64,000 bases of DNA from Macrocybe gigantea. Lineage: Eukaryota > Basidiomycota > Agaricomycetes > Agaricales > Callistosporiaceae. This document shows, piece by piece, positions 27,545 through 39,064 of the stretch. The notes beneath the pieces were generated by a model. That model searched no databases, was not told the DNA's origin, and worked only from the letters and a program-made list of their open reading frames with translations. A program made the position numbers and the translations under genes. Location: NCBI GenBank assembly GCA_011319805.1, contig SJRY01000107.1:62001-126000 (forward strand). Direction: 5' to 3'. Numbering within the stretch: the first letter of the stretch is position 1; each line of letters opens with the position of its first letter.

Positions 27545-29654
27545 GCGACATTATCTTGTAGGGAATACGGACGCTTTTGTGCCTTCAAAGTGGTTTTCTT
27601 TTTCTTTTTCTTTTTTTTTTTTGGCAACGTCTTTACGTGCGGTTCGTGCATGGCAACACGCCGCACGTCGTCGGCGTTGCGTAGCTTATTCTAATGGTTA
27701 CGTACATACCACATTGCATCTTGTTGGTTTGACCTGACGATGAAACTCCTGTTCGTTCATTAAAAGAGACGCGTTTTTACGCGTGTGCCATAAGCGTTAT
27801 CAAGGCCGAGCTAATTAAAATAAGAGACCGCAGACAGGAAGGGGAGTTTGTGAAAGAAACTTTGTACGTGACGTTTCTTCCGCTTTATCGGCTGTACAGC
27901 ATACTGTACAATTACGGTAATGGCCAGCACAAAGGTCCCCGGGGTCCTCGTACTGTGCCCTTCCTCTCTGTCCGTTGTTCGCGTCCCGTCCGCTAGTCAG
28001 CGCTGTCAGTCGAAAAAAAGCCGGCTGCACTGTGGGCTCGTGTTCATCTTGTTCATCATGTTCATCAGTGACGAGTCGTTCCGAGTCGTGTCTTGCGAAT
28101 TACGCGTGCAAGTTAGGCGAACCGAGGCTGCGGGATTGTGTCACACGGTGCTTTTTTTTTTTGTTTTCGTTTTCGTGTGTCTAGGACGGGTTGGTCGTGC
28201 GCGATGTCATGTCGTGCATGCACTGGCATGGTCGTGAGCCGTGAGCACGCTTGCGTGTGTGTCTCGCGTGTTCGGCTACGCTGATGTCGCTTGGCGTGTC
28301 GCTGCAGCATCCGTCAGGCGTCATATTTGACACGTCTTGGTCTTCTAGACGCACAGAAGCACGAAAGAGAACGAATGGGAACAAAGAAAAAAAAAAGAAG
28401 AAAAGAATAGGAGCTGTTCCAGACGTTCCAAGAGGTTGTTTTTTTTTTTTCACTCGTGCACTATACCATACTGCGCTAGTCCCATCACGCCATGGGCCAT
28501 CAAGATGCCACGCACGGGTTGCTCTGGGGTGACGCCGCGTCGCGTGGATTGGGCCGACGAAAACAGGAAAAAAAAAAAAGTGGCGGAAAGCAACGCAGGC
28601 AAGGTGGCGTTAAGCATTAAGCATCAAGCCTGCGCGCGAGATTGAGATTAAGAGCCACGACGACGACCAACACGACCTCTCCCTTGCGTTCAAGCTTAAA
28701 GCTCGGGCGGCTGATTTGTCTCGCTTGTCCCGGGCGTTCTGGGAATCCGAAGCCCCCTGGGCAACGGCCATAGTGTGATAGTTCTTAATTATCTGTTTCC
28801 CTTTTATGGTGATCGTGTTGGAAGAAGCTCGCGATCTGCCGTCGGGCCCGGGATCTGTGGGATGTTCCTGAGTATGAGAAAAAAAGAACGTCGGGAAAAC
28901 TCGAGGGCTGGCAGCTGCATGCGGCACCAACCGTGCTCGACCGCGAAGGTCCGAGCTGGAGTAAAGAGACAAGCACGAAGCTGAAGCAAGGTAAACGAAT
29001 TCTGTCTGCCCGCGTCGATGCAATCATTGAGATGAAGCATCTTCATCACTTGTGGCTATCTGCAGCGCAAACACATAAATTTAAAGGTGTCGGAATATCT
29101 ACGAAAAAGGACACACCTCTTGCAATGATGTTGCTGCCTCAGAACCCAACGTCCCTCAACCACCCCCAGGGTGGAAAATAGCGTTGAGTCGGGTGGTATG
29201 CGACGTGCTGAGCGACTGTAGCGTCGTGGAATAGTCTGCGAGTTTGGGACTCTCCTGAGTCTCATTGTGCAGGTATAGTGCACCAGCAGCATGCAATGCT
29301 GTCATCCCCGCACTTGACTATGAACTCGCAGTGTCTGAAAGTACATCTAAATGGTTGAAGCTATGTTGCCACGAGAAAAGAGGCAAGGTCGTTGCAAACG
29401 ATCAAAGGGCCCATCATGAGCTTTCGTGTCAGCTTCCAGGTTACCCCTTTTGCTGCAACGATGAGGGTCGTATATAGTGCCAATCGTTAATCCTTACCGG
29501 AGGGACTGGCGTTCGGCCATGTGGTTCACTTTGAGAGCAAGGCAATGACGACAATTCCCACGATCAGCAACACTCTAAGGATCACTGCCTCGACTAATCT
29601 GCTCCTCAACACAACCGTGGTCCCGTTTTGTCCGACGAAGAACCAGTTGCGACA
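27545..29654. other. 2.1 kb between KRE6 and VMA4, no supported gene
   Basis: The longest gene-free stretch in the window. It holds several A or T runs of nine or more (27454-27465, 27611-27622, 28151-28160, 28439-28450, 28567-28579). Open frames on both strands are short and without family motifs. No tRNA or other RNA gene was recognised. The last 150 bp include the VMA4 upstream region. Confidence 0.5.
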
Positions 29655-30622
29655 ATGTCAAGCAGGCCGATGAACGACGATGAGGTCGTCACGCAGATGA
29701 ACAAGATGGTGCGTCGGCCTTCGCGGGATGGTTCCTTTTTCGGGTGTCCTCAGCCTCACCGGCGGTATGTGATTGCAGGTGGCCTTCATCAAGCAGGAGG
29801 CGCTGGAGAAGGCTCGGGAAATACGTGTCAAGGCGGATGAGGAGTTTGCGATCGAAAAGGTATTCCGTCCTGTCGTGGCTTATCGTGGTTTCCAAACATT
29901 TGCGGTGTTTCCAGGCCAAGCTCGTCAAGCAGGAGCAGCAAGCCATCGATGCGCAGTATGAGAAGAAACGCAAGGGAACGGAGGTCGCGCAAAAGATGTA
30001 TGTGAATTGACTCGTACTGAGCGGTCTGACGCGCTGATCCTGCACAGTGCCCAGTCAACGCTGACGAACAAATCACGTCTAAAGCTCCTCCAACGGCGCG
30101 AGGAGCATCTGCAGGACCTGTTTTCGACTGCGCGATCGTCTATCTCGAGCCTGGCGGACGACCAGGGCCGGTACGTCCAGTTTCTCGAGGGCGTGATCGT
30201 GCAGGGTTTCCTGCGGATCCTCGAGCCCAGCGTCACGGTCATCGCACGTAGTGGAGATGTAGACGCGGCGAGGCAGGCCTCTGAGAACGCGGCAAAGAGC
30301 TACAAGGAGATCAGCGGACGGGACATTGCGTTTAGCGTCGAGGGGACGCTGAGCGAGGACTGGTGAGCTGTTGCTCTGCGCTTCGGTCTGCATTTGCTGC
30401 TCACTGATGTGGGACTGTCAGTGCGGGCGGCGTCAAACTGCGGAATGCTTCGCGACGGATCACGCTGGACAATACGCTGGACGAACGACTAAGACTGCTG
30501 GAAGATAGAGTGCGTTACTAAATCGCAATATTGTTTTTCGCATACTCATATGACTCTAGATGTTGCCAGAGATTAGGTTGGACCTCTTTGGATCGAATGA
30601 GAATCGCAAATTCCACACGTAA
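29655..30622 (+). CDS. VMA4: V-type proton ATPase subunit E
   Basis: Six exons (29655-29708, 29779-29859, 29915-29997, 30048-30362, 30422-30509, 30560-30622) give 227 residues, the usual size of the family. MNDDEVVTQMNKMVAFIKQEA at the N-terminus, a long charged coiled coil (EKAREIRVKADEEFAIEKAKLVKQEQ in pieces over exons 2-3), GVIVQGFLRILEPSVTV and a C-terminal LLPEIR-like MLPEIRLDLFG identify subunit E. It is part of the peripheral stalk that links the V1 and Vo sectors of the proton pump on vacuoles and other acidic compartments. An upstream in-frame TTG at 29628 is ignored because ATG 29655 begins the conserved sequence. Confidence 0.95.
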
Positions 30623-31226
30623 TGTTAATTGCGGACGATTGCATACGGACGTCTAGTATTGAACGACTCACATTTTTTTGATGATTGACCATTCTTCTGA
30701 GCCTGATGGCTGCCAGTTCATGCAGTATTCTGTTCATTTGTAAACACAGTCATCACTGACGGGTGTTACGCGATCATGATCAGAGTTTTCCGATCTTGAA
30801 GGATGAAATGACGCTCGCTCAGTCGCCGTCTCCTTTATCCATCGATTAAATGTTAGATAGTACATTCGTCCGCCCGATTTTTTTTTTCCGCCACCTGAGA
30901 AAGGTTTTCAACGGTAAAAGTGAGGCGGGGCGTCGCCATGACTGCTTCTGCCACCACCACGTGACCGGAACGCGCTCTAATTATACATTTAGCCGAGTTG
31001 CCATTTTCATTTTGTCGGGTCTCGTCATGTGCCTTGTGCAGCGGGCCCTTCATCCGCTCGCCATACGATACCCGTCTCTTCTTTCCGACAATCCTCCTGC
31101 CGGTCGTTTGCCACGATGAAGCTCGTCCATCATCCGCTTCCCCAGGATGTCAGATTTATAGTCCTCGACTTCCTGTGGGACTTTTTCTCCTTGCCGTCCT
31201 GCGGTTCCCTCTGTCGCCAACTCGAG
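30623..31226. other. 0.6 kb between VMA4 and the GH95 gene, no supported gene
   Basis: 3' flank of VMA4 and promoter of the GH95 gene on the same strand. An in-frame ATG at 31116 would extend the GH95 protein by 37 residues, but this would bury the signal peptide, so the region is treated as 5' UTR. Confidence 0.5.
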
Positions 31227-34200
31227 ATGTGGGCCACCCGCGTCCTCTTGGCCGTCTCACACATCGTCGCCCTATCTGCTGCCGTGCCGCCTGGCTTCCC
31301 GGCATCCGGAAACGGTCTGTGGTTCAACAAGTCCGCCAATGTTTGGTCTAGAGAATGGCTTCCTGTAGGGAACGGATACCTTGCCGGTGCGTTCGGTGCA
31401 CGAACGCTCAAAGAATATATCACTGATATTATGACAGCAATGATACCTGGTGGTACGACCAATGAGGTCACCCAACTTAATATCGAGTCTCTATGGTCCG
31501 GTGGCCCTTTCGCAGACAAGGTCCGCACGCGTCTCTTGTTCCATCCTTCAATCTGCGCAACCTTGTTGACGGTTTTGCACTCATCCAGTCATACAATGGT
31601 GGCAACAAGCAACCAGGAGAACAGCTCACCACGGCCCAGGCGATGAGGAACATCCGCCAGACTATCTTCCAAAGCCCCACTGGTGACATTGACAGTACGA
31701 GCAACCGTCTTGTTCTGCTCTCCATCTTCGCCCACCGATCGCCCAACCCCCACCAGATATCGAAGTCTTGGCAACCAACGCAGGAGCATACGGTCAGTGC
31801 TCGCTTCTTTCGTCTCGTCTGCAAGCTTATTTTCCAAAACGGGTCTTGTAGGCTCTTATGCTGGTGCAGGGCACCTCATCTCGACCATAAACTCTACTGG
31901 CACATTGTCGAACTATGCCCGTTACCTCGACCTTGATCAAGGTATCGCACGCACTACGTGGACCCAGTCGGGAAATACCTACCTCCGGTGAGCTTGTTCG
32001 GATCAACGACAAAGGCAGTTGCAGCCTTACCTACCTTGTCCCAGTTCCACCTTTTGTTCGCATCCTACGCGCTCGTGTACGCAGCACGTCACGACCACGA
32101 TCTCTTCGACCAATTCTTCTGGCCTTCCTGCCTTGTCGTATGCCTTTTCTTCCGCGCTCGAGTCTGGCCTCCCCGCGCCGAATGTGACGTGCCTGGGCTC
32201 GGACACACTGCAGGTCCGTGGCTTCGTCTCGAAGCCAGGTATGCTGTACGAGATCCTTGCGCGCGTCAGCGCCACAGGCATCGGTCCTTCGACGGCGCCT
32301 CCCCTTGTCTCGTGCATACAATTCCCCGTGCCCTCCGGCGCTCCGCCAAACGCGACGCTGCAGGTTCGCCCCAGTGCTGCACGTGAGGCGTGGATCACTT
32401 GGGTCGGCGATACAGACTATTCCATGGACGCGGGAGACGCCGTACACGACTTTTCGTTCCAAGGCCCGGACCCACACACCTCCCTCCTCACTCTCATCAA
32501 CGCGCTGACGGCGGGCCCGACACGCCCGACGTTTGCGGAAATCCTCGGGCAGCACGTCGCGGACTACAAGTCGACGATGAATGACGGCTTTGCGCTCTCA
32601 CTAGGGCAGACACCCCGTGTGGACGTGCCGACGGACGTTTTGAAGGCGGCGTACAGGACTGACGTGGGCGATGCGTACCTCGAGTGGCTATTGTTCAACT
32701 ACGGCCGGTACCTTCTCGCGAGCAGCGCACGCGGGGCTCTTCCAGCGAACTTGCAGGGCAAGTGGGCTGACGGGTATGGGAACGCTTGGAGTGCGGGTGA
32801 GTTCCGCTTTAATCCCTCATGCTCTTTTCTGAGAAGCAAGCTCGATGTCATGGGATCTATGGATTGAATAGATTACCGTAAGTCGCGATGCTCGCTGGTC
32901 TTCCGCGCCATATGCTGGTCGAGTTGACGTCTGATTCTTTCATTTGACTGGCTCAGATTCGAACATCAACATTCAGATGAACTACTGGGCGGCCGAGATG
33001 ACGAACCTTGACGTCACGAGACCCTTGTTTGATTATTTCGAGGTCCGGCTCGTTGGCTAAATATACGTTTCTTCTCATGTTAATTATAGAAAACATGGGC
33101 GCCACGAGGCAAACTCACTGCGCAGGTCCTGTACAACATCAGTCGCGGATGGGTGACTCACAATGAGGTCCGCTTCCTGCCTTTTCTTCGTGTATATGCA
33201 GCTCACAAGCGCATGCGGCCGTGACAGATGAACGTGAGCAATCCCGCATGATGTGAAGGCTTTGTGAGATCGCTGAGTTTGGATTTTGCAGATCTTTGGT
33301 CACACTGGGATGAAAGGAGGAGGAAACACTGCTCAGTGGTCAGATTATCCAGGTAAGCTGTTTACCAATTCCCTCTGTGCAGAATTAACCTAACCGCTAA
33401 ATCACCATAGAATCTGCGGTGTGGATGGTGAGGATTTAATTGATGCACGTCTCTCGGTCGTGCTCAGCGCTGGACGGAACATGTTAGATGATTCACGTCT
33501 GGGACCATTTCGATTATACCAACGATGTCGCATGGTGGAAGGCTCAAGGATGGCCTCTTGTCAAGGTGAGCATGGCGTGTCGCCGCGACGTTCGTGGAGC
33601 TAAACATCCGATTCGTTATCAGGAGGTCGCGAGCTTCCACTTGGACAAGCTGATTCCGGACCTGTACTTCGACGACTCTACACTCGTTGTCAGCCCCTGT
33701 AATTCACCGGAGCAGGTCCCCATTACCTTTGGTACGCAAGCCGGTGCTGCGACTGAGGTTCTCATTCAGTCGTATTAATATCAATGTTTGTTTGCAGGAT
33801 GTGCACACGCTCAGCAAATTATATGGCAACTGTTCAACGCCGTGGAAAAGGGCTTTGCCGCGTCGGGAGATACGGACACGGCCTTCCTTGCTGGTATGCC
33901 TACGCCTCTCGGTATAGCTCTTTTCACTGACATTGCTTTTTTGAAACAGAGGTCAGGGCGAAGCGTGCACAGATGGACAAGGGCATCCATGTCGGTTCTT
34001 GGGGACAACTGCAGGGTCAGTGGTCGCTTTTTTCCTACATAGTAGTTACCTCTTTCTTTCTTCCCTTTGGCTCACTATCCGCATCGTCGACCTCCTACAA
34101 AAATAAACAGAGTGGAAAGTCGACAGAGATTCGCCGTCAGACACACACCGCCACCTCTCGCACCTGATCGGCCTATACCCAGGCTACGCCATCGCGGGCT

Positions 34201-34938
34201 ATGACCCTGCCGTGCAGGGCGGCGTGCTCGTCAAGGGTGCGAATACCACGTATACCAAGGCGCAGGTGCTCGACGCTGCCACGGTCAGCTTGGTCCACCG
34301 CGGCAATGGGACAGGTCCCGATGCCGACTCTGGGTGGGAGAAGGCGTGGCGCGCCGCCGCGTGGGCGCAGCTCGGCATCGCGGATATGTTCTACCACGAG
34401 CTGACGGTGAGTCGGAGTTCATGCCAGTTCGATGCCAGAGCGATTCGGTCTGATTCGTGGAAACGCGTGAAGTATGGCATCGATATTAATTTCGGACCCA
34501 ACTTGTTCAGTCTTTACAACCCTTTCGACCCGAATCCCATCTTCCAGATCGACGCGAACCTCGCGTATCCGGGCGCGCTCCTCGTAAGCGGTCCTTGTTT
34601 ACTGTGTCGTGAATTGAGAAGGTTCACGGACACTGTTTATTCTGAAGAACGCGCTGCTGCAAGCGCCAGATACGGCTAGCTACAGTACGCCGCTCGTCAT
34701 CATGCTCCTCCCCGCGCTGCCGAAGCAGTGGCCGTCGGGTTCCATCAGCGGCGCGCGCGTGCGTGGTGGCATCGCGGTCGATCTGCGCTGGAACGGGGGG
34801 ACGCTCGTGAGCGCGTCGTTCAAGGTTGGAGCGAGCATCGTGCCGCGGCCTGTGCAGATCGTGTACAGGGGCAGGGTGCTGACGTCGTTCACGACCGCGC
34901 CTGGATTCAGCAGGACCATCACGTATACCGGCATCTGA
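31227..34938 (+). CDS. Secreted GH95 glycoside hydrolase (alpha-L-fucosidase family)
   Basis: Nineteen exons, all phases consistent, give 857 residues, in line with the family. A signal peptide (MWATRVLLAVSHIVALSAAV) precedes WLPVGNGYLAAMIPGG, TQLNIESLWSGGPF, GSYAGAGHLISTIN, YLEWLLFNYGRYLL and NLQGKWADG (substrate cleft), NIQMNYWAAEMTN (catalytic Asn region of GH95), HVWDHFDYTND, FLAEVRAKRAQM and DTHRHLSHLIGLYPGYAI. GH95 enzymes invert alpha-1,2-fucosyl or related galactosyl linkages in plant xyloglucan and glycoproteins. Two exons are only 6 nt long: 32872-32877 (ATTACC) and 33228-33233 (ATGAAC), and another is 17 nt (33411-33427). Each lies between canonical GT...AG introns and is required to read ADYHSNIN and NEMNIFGHTG. 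Confidence 0.94.
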
Positions 34939-35511
34939 TCTTGAGCGGACCGTTCGTTTGATCTGCAACTTCATCTGACGCTTGTCTGTGCATATGTATG
35001 GATTATAATTTATGTAGTAATCTCTGTGGAAATCTTTCAACGTGTTGTAATTGCTAACCCAATGGAATAAGAATATATCTGTTCAATGACCGGCTATGGC
35101 GTGCAGGAATAGGATGGAGATGAGAAAAGACGTTTCTTTGAGTGTAGCGACAGGCCTGGTGACTGATTTCGGCTGTGCCATGTGGTCGACACTTTGCATT
35201 TGGGGAAGGGACGCGAGGCATGTCATAGCGCTGCTTAACCTATGACCGTCATGCTTTGGACGAGTCGAGAGAAGATGCCGAGTGCGATGCTGGCAGTGCG
35301 GTGGATGGCCCTGCGCACTGTGCATAGCTGGTTGCCAGCCGTGAAATTTGTGGCTGTGACCTCGCGGCGGCGTTTCGATTTCGAAGGCCCTGACACCGCC
35401 CGTCTCACCCGATCTGCTATTTCAACTTTCAACTCGTTCAGAGAACAAGCACACTTCAGTACTCGGCCTCGCCTTGTCATTCGTCGCTCGTTAACCCGAT
35501 AGTAATCTATA
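34939..35511. other. 0.57 kb between GH95 and GNA1, no supported gene
   Basis: An open frame on the minus strand (about 35235-35534) overlaps the GNA1 start and carries no family motif; it is judged chance. The stretch is taken as GH95 3' flank and GNA1 promoter. Confidence 0.5.
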
Positions 35512-36266
35512 ATGTCCGTCGCTGTGTCGAGCACCAGCTACGAACCGGCATTCACGCCGGACAACAAGCTCGACCTGCTCTTTGACCCCGCGCTTATACC
35601 CCTCGAAGTGAGGAGTCAGCTGCACCCAGACGTCCATGTACGAGACCCGCTCTACTTCGTCAGCTCCACGCTGACGATGCCTCGTTATTCAGATCCGCCC
35701 GCTAGCCTCGACCGACTACAGACGGGGCCACCTCTCCGTGCTGTCCGTTCTGACCTCCACGGGCGACCCCGGCGAACCCGCGTGGGTCGCCCACTTTGAG
35801 TCGCTGCGCGCCCTGCCGCGCACGTACTACACGCTCGTCATCGTCGACAAGAAGAGCGACCGGATCGTCGGCGTCGGCACCGTGTTCATGGAGCGCAAGT
35901 TCCAGCGCGGGTTGAGCTGCGTCGGCCACATTGAGGACATCGCCGTCGACGAGAAGCAGCAGGGCAAGAAGCTCGGCTTGCGCATCATCCAGGCCCTCGT
36001 GTATATCAGCGAGAACAGCGGCGCGTACAAGACGATCCTCAACTGCAGCGACAAGAACATTCGTGAGTCACGCTCGGTCGTCTCCTTCGACATTTCTCTC
36101 TGAACGATCGATTCTCTGCATAGCTTTCTACCAAAAATGCGGGTTTGAGAAGAAGGAAAACGAAATGGTGTGTTTTTTCTCGTCATGCCGAATGGAGTTG
36201 TTGACTGAAAATGGTTTTACATAGGCGAGATACACACCCCAAAGGTCTCACTCGCCGAAACTCTAG
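35512..36266 (+). CDS. GNA1: Glucosamine 6-phosphate N-acetyltransferase
   Basis: Four exons (35512-35637, 35693-36062, 36124-36167, 36225-36266) give 193 residues. IRPLASTDYRRGHLSVLSVLT begins the GNAT fold; HIEDIAVDEKQQGKKLGLRIIQAL contains the acetyl-CoA binding loop (Q-x-x-G-K/R pattern), and NCSDKNIPFYQKCGF is the characteristic Gna1 C-terminal strand and Tyr region. The enzyme acetylates glucosamine-6-phosphate, a required step to UDP-GlcNAc for chitin, GPI anchors and N-glycans. The tail after the GNAT fold (RYTPQRSHSPKL) is a little different from the common hydrophobic ending, so the last intron is less certain. No frame break. Confidence 0.93.
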
Positions 36267-36805
36267 AAGGTGGCGACCCGCCTTTTCATTTCCGATACCA
36301 CTCGGACTCGGACGATTAACATATCACATTTACGACTAGTTCTCTTGACATCAGGGCCATTTCAGTAACCTACTCTGAGGACATTTTCACGATATAGTGT
36401 TTGCCGTTGAATATGTATACATTCGAACCTGCGCTGAGCGCTTTGCATAGAACGTTTTAAATGAGTCTGTCGACCAACATGCGCGTGGTTGGCGTTGAGC
36501 GCTGAGAGACAACCTTGCCACGTGGATATCGGAAGTTGCCGAAACCGTTTGCTACGCCCAAGGCCAGGCCAATTCCCCAACGCGCCTCCGACAAAACACA
36601 TCAAGGTGAGCACGAATCCATGCCTCTCTGCCGTCTGAAGAGTAAAGGAATGGATGTGTGATGCGTCTGTCTACCGGAGGATACCGCCATCATACGATAA
36701 AGTTGGAATTTGCGGTGGATGGAGGAGACAGACCTCGGATGACCCATGACCAAACTTTGAACGGCGTTGACTGACTGCTTGTCCTTTGGTCTGTGTTCTT
36801 TTCAG
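36267..36805. other. 0.54 kb upstream of RPL24
   Basis: No gene is seen. The 3' end of this stretch, TTCTTTTCAG directly before ATG 36806, looks like a splice acceptor, so a 5' UTR intron probably ends exactly at the start codon. Confidence 0.5.
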
Positions 36806-37465
36806 ATGGTACGTGAATTGGGTTTTCGGAATATTGGACAGCGACTCAATGGCTTCCATTTGTTTCTTGCGGAGTGCAGAAGGTTGAGATCGATTCGTTC
36901 TCCGGATTCCGAATCTACCCCAGTAAGGGCAAGCTCTTCGTCCGCGGCGACTCCAAAGTACGCATTACTCGCAATTCCTGCCTCTTTTGCCGATGACGCC
37001 AACACCACGCTGCTTTTCTTCCTCTAGGTCTTCCGCTTCGCCAGCTCAAAAAACTCGTCACTATTCCTGCAGCGCAAGAACCCGCGCAAGATCGCATGGA
37101 CGCAGCTCTACAGGCGCATGCACAAGAAGGGCATCACGGAGGAGGTCGCGAAGAAGCGCTCGCGCCGGACCGTGAAGCACCAGCGCGGCATCGTCGGCGC
37201 TGATCTTGCCTCCATCCAGGCCAAGCGCAACCAGACCGCCGCCGTGCGTCAGCAGCAGCGCCTCGCTGCCATCACCAAGGCCAAGTCTGAGAAGAAGGCA
37301 AAGGAGTCGAAGAAGGACCAGACAAAGTCCAAGGTGCGTGCTTTTCGTGGTTCACTGCGTTTGGGATGTAACCTTTCTTTCACATCGACAGACCGCGCGT
37401 CCGAGCGCACCACGGCACCCAAAGTCTCGAAACAACAGATGAAGGGCGGCAAGGGCGGACGATGA
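36806..37465 (+). CDS. RPL24: 60S ribosomal protein eL24 (RPL24)
   Basis: The first coding exon is just ATG (36806-36808), followed by a GTACGT...GCAG intron; then 36880-36957 ([21 protein letters not shown]), 37028-37333 ([50 protein letters not shown]) and a C-terminal Lys-rich tail. eL24 bridges the two ribosomal subunits. The last exon has two readings. With the strong ACAG acceptor (37391) the frame ends at 37442. With a weaker acceptor at ...CCGAG|CGC (37405), or with one extra C near 37401, the expected tail [12 protein letters not shown] and stop at 37465 are obtained. The latter is preferred on conservation. Convergent with the R-SNARE gene downstream, 215 bp apart. Confidence 0.92.
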
Positions 37466-37680
37466 GCGGCTTGTTTGATAGCGAGGAAACCATGTTCGCT
37501 ATGGCTCTATGCACCCACAAAATTCTATATGCTGCCATGCGCCATGATTTCCACCACCCATCCAATCGGACTGCATTCGGCTTTATCCATCGTGCATTGT
37601 CGTCAACATGGCGTAATACTATTAAGATGTGCGTCGGAGTGAAAATACAGGTGTGACTACATTGCTTTTTTGGAATGGGA

Positions 37681-38342
37681 TCAGTGCATGTCTTTCGACT
37701 GTCGGGCTACACTCCGTTTAATGGCCTGCACAACGGAGATGATAATGAGCGTGATGATGATGTTATAGAGACGCCTATTATTATGCGCATCTGTGATTGA
37801 AAGCGCATGAGCCCGACGCGGTTAGAAGGGTTTCGCGAGGCTTACTTCATGTCTTTCCACCTAGAGCACGAAGAAGGTGAGCAGAATTTTTGATGTGGAA
37901 TTGTTGCGAGCATATGATAACTACCACATGTTCTAGGCAATAGGAAGGAAAATGAGAAACGAAGACGCTGCTAAGTAGCTGGCGCTCACTTTGCGGACTC
38001 GATTCGCGCTGCGTCGAAATCCTCGAGCAGAGACCACGAGGTTTCTGCCAAAACAGTTATCAGGAACCGGCAATATCAAAAAAAAAATCTATCACCTGTC
38101 CTCGTCTGCAAGCTCTCCAACGACTCTCCCCTCTCGGCCACCATGTTGATGCTGTTCCTCATGACCTCAACCGTCTCGCTGATCTGCGCGTGGATCGCCG
38201 CCGTCTTTGGATTCATGCCCGCCGTCAGGGGCGGGCGGGCGCGGCTTGTGGGCGGACCGCCGCGCGAGGAGGCGAAGGGCGAGGAAGGTCCCGGGATGGG
38301 TGGGTCGTATTGCTCTGGTCTGCAAAAATCGTCAGGATACAT
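37681..38342 (-). CDS. Synaptobrevin-type R-SNARE, copy 1 (three frame breaks)
   Basis: A short Pro-rich N-terminus (EQYDPPIPGP) leads into an R-SNARE helix NPKTAAIHAQISETVEVMRN (zero-layer Arg in MRN) and VAERGESLESLQTRTG, then NLVVSARGFRRSANRVRK, NMWWKDMK and a membrane anchor (IIITLIIISVVQAI) with a short tail. This is the architecture of Snc1/2-type vesicle SNAREs that fuse secretory and endocytic vesicles at the plasma membrane. Frame is lost at three points: 38042-38044 (exon start, one A short), about 37844 (donor one G short after MK) and about 37763 (one A short inside the anchor). Each is corrected by one base. Either the three are sequence errors, or copy 1 is a decaying paralogue of the intact copy at 41063-41714. 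The start codon is uncertain. Confidence 0.75.
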
Positions 38343-39064
38343 GGTAGTGAGATGATTATTATCATTATTTGATTTGCCTTGCTGAAGATGGTGGAAGGCT
38401 TGGCACAGTCATAAAAGGGTCGTCACAGGTCGTAGCTGTTCGTGAACGGTGATAGAAACGAAATAGTATGCGAAGGTGAAGAAAAGGGAAAAAACTGGTA
38501 TCAGACGGCGGTGCTGATGTATATGTAGTCTGGAGGCGAGCGCATCTTTTTGTGTCGTATCCATGCAGCCGGAATGATCATCTCCGGATGGAACGAGCAC
38601 AGGCTGATAGCGCGTTTCGAGCCCAAGACCGGGTTGAAACCAGGGACCGGAGGGCTTTGATCCGGCCTGTGACTATGTACTCATTCTGGTCGACGCTTTT
38701 GGCACTTTAGAGGAAGCTGGTGGAGGCACAATACATATTTTTTTGCATTAAAAAGGGACCGGTGCTGCTGGGTTTAAGGGGATGAGCTGGCGTTATCGTT
38801 GACTATCAAGTTGAGATCAGGCTTCCACTGGCCATTGGGGCGGCAGCGACGCACGTCGATAGGCGGCTGATTCGACCGTCACCAACCCCCCCCGTGCCAT
38901 TGGTGTTTCCGGCGGCGAAAGCACCCCATGGATAACGAGGAGGCAGGGGATGGCGCGGGAAAGGTGAATGGCAGCAAGCGGGATGGACATTACTTGGAAC
39001 ACCGATTGGGCATTTGCAGCTTTTCAATTTCATGACATGTTATCAATTTCCATTCTCAAAGTAA
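38343..39064. other. 0.72 kb between R-SNARE copy 1 and the kinase-like gene
   Basis: No gene is seen. This includes the promoter of SNARE copy 1 and the 3' flank of the kinase-like gene, both on the minus strand. A C9 run lies at about 38886-38894. Confidence 0.5.

Noticed and set aside
31116..31226. Upstream ATG extending the GH95 protein by 37 residues
   Set aside because: It would place the signal peptide internally; ATG 31227 gives a proper secretory leader.
31681..31800. Frame break in GH95 before NAGAYG
   Set aside because: Explained fully by a normal intron (31695-31756) with GTACGA and CACCAG ends.
35235..35534. Minus-strand frame of 99 codons overlapping the GNA1 start
   Set aside because: No homology recognised, and it overlaps the start of a well-supported gene.
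35580..35700. Frame break in GNA1 before IRPLASTDY
   Set aside because: Explained by an intron 35638-35692 with GTACGA and TTCAG ends.
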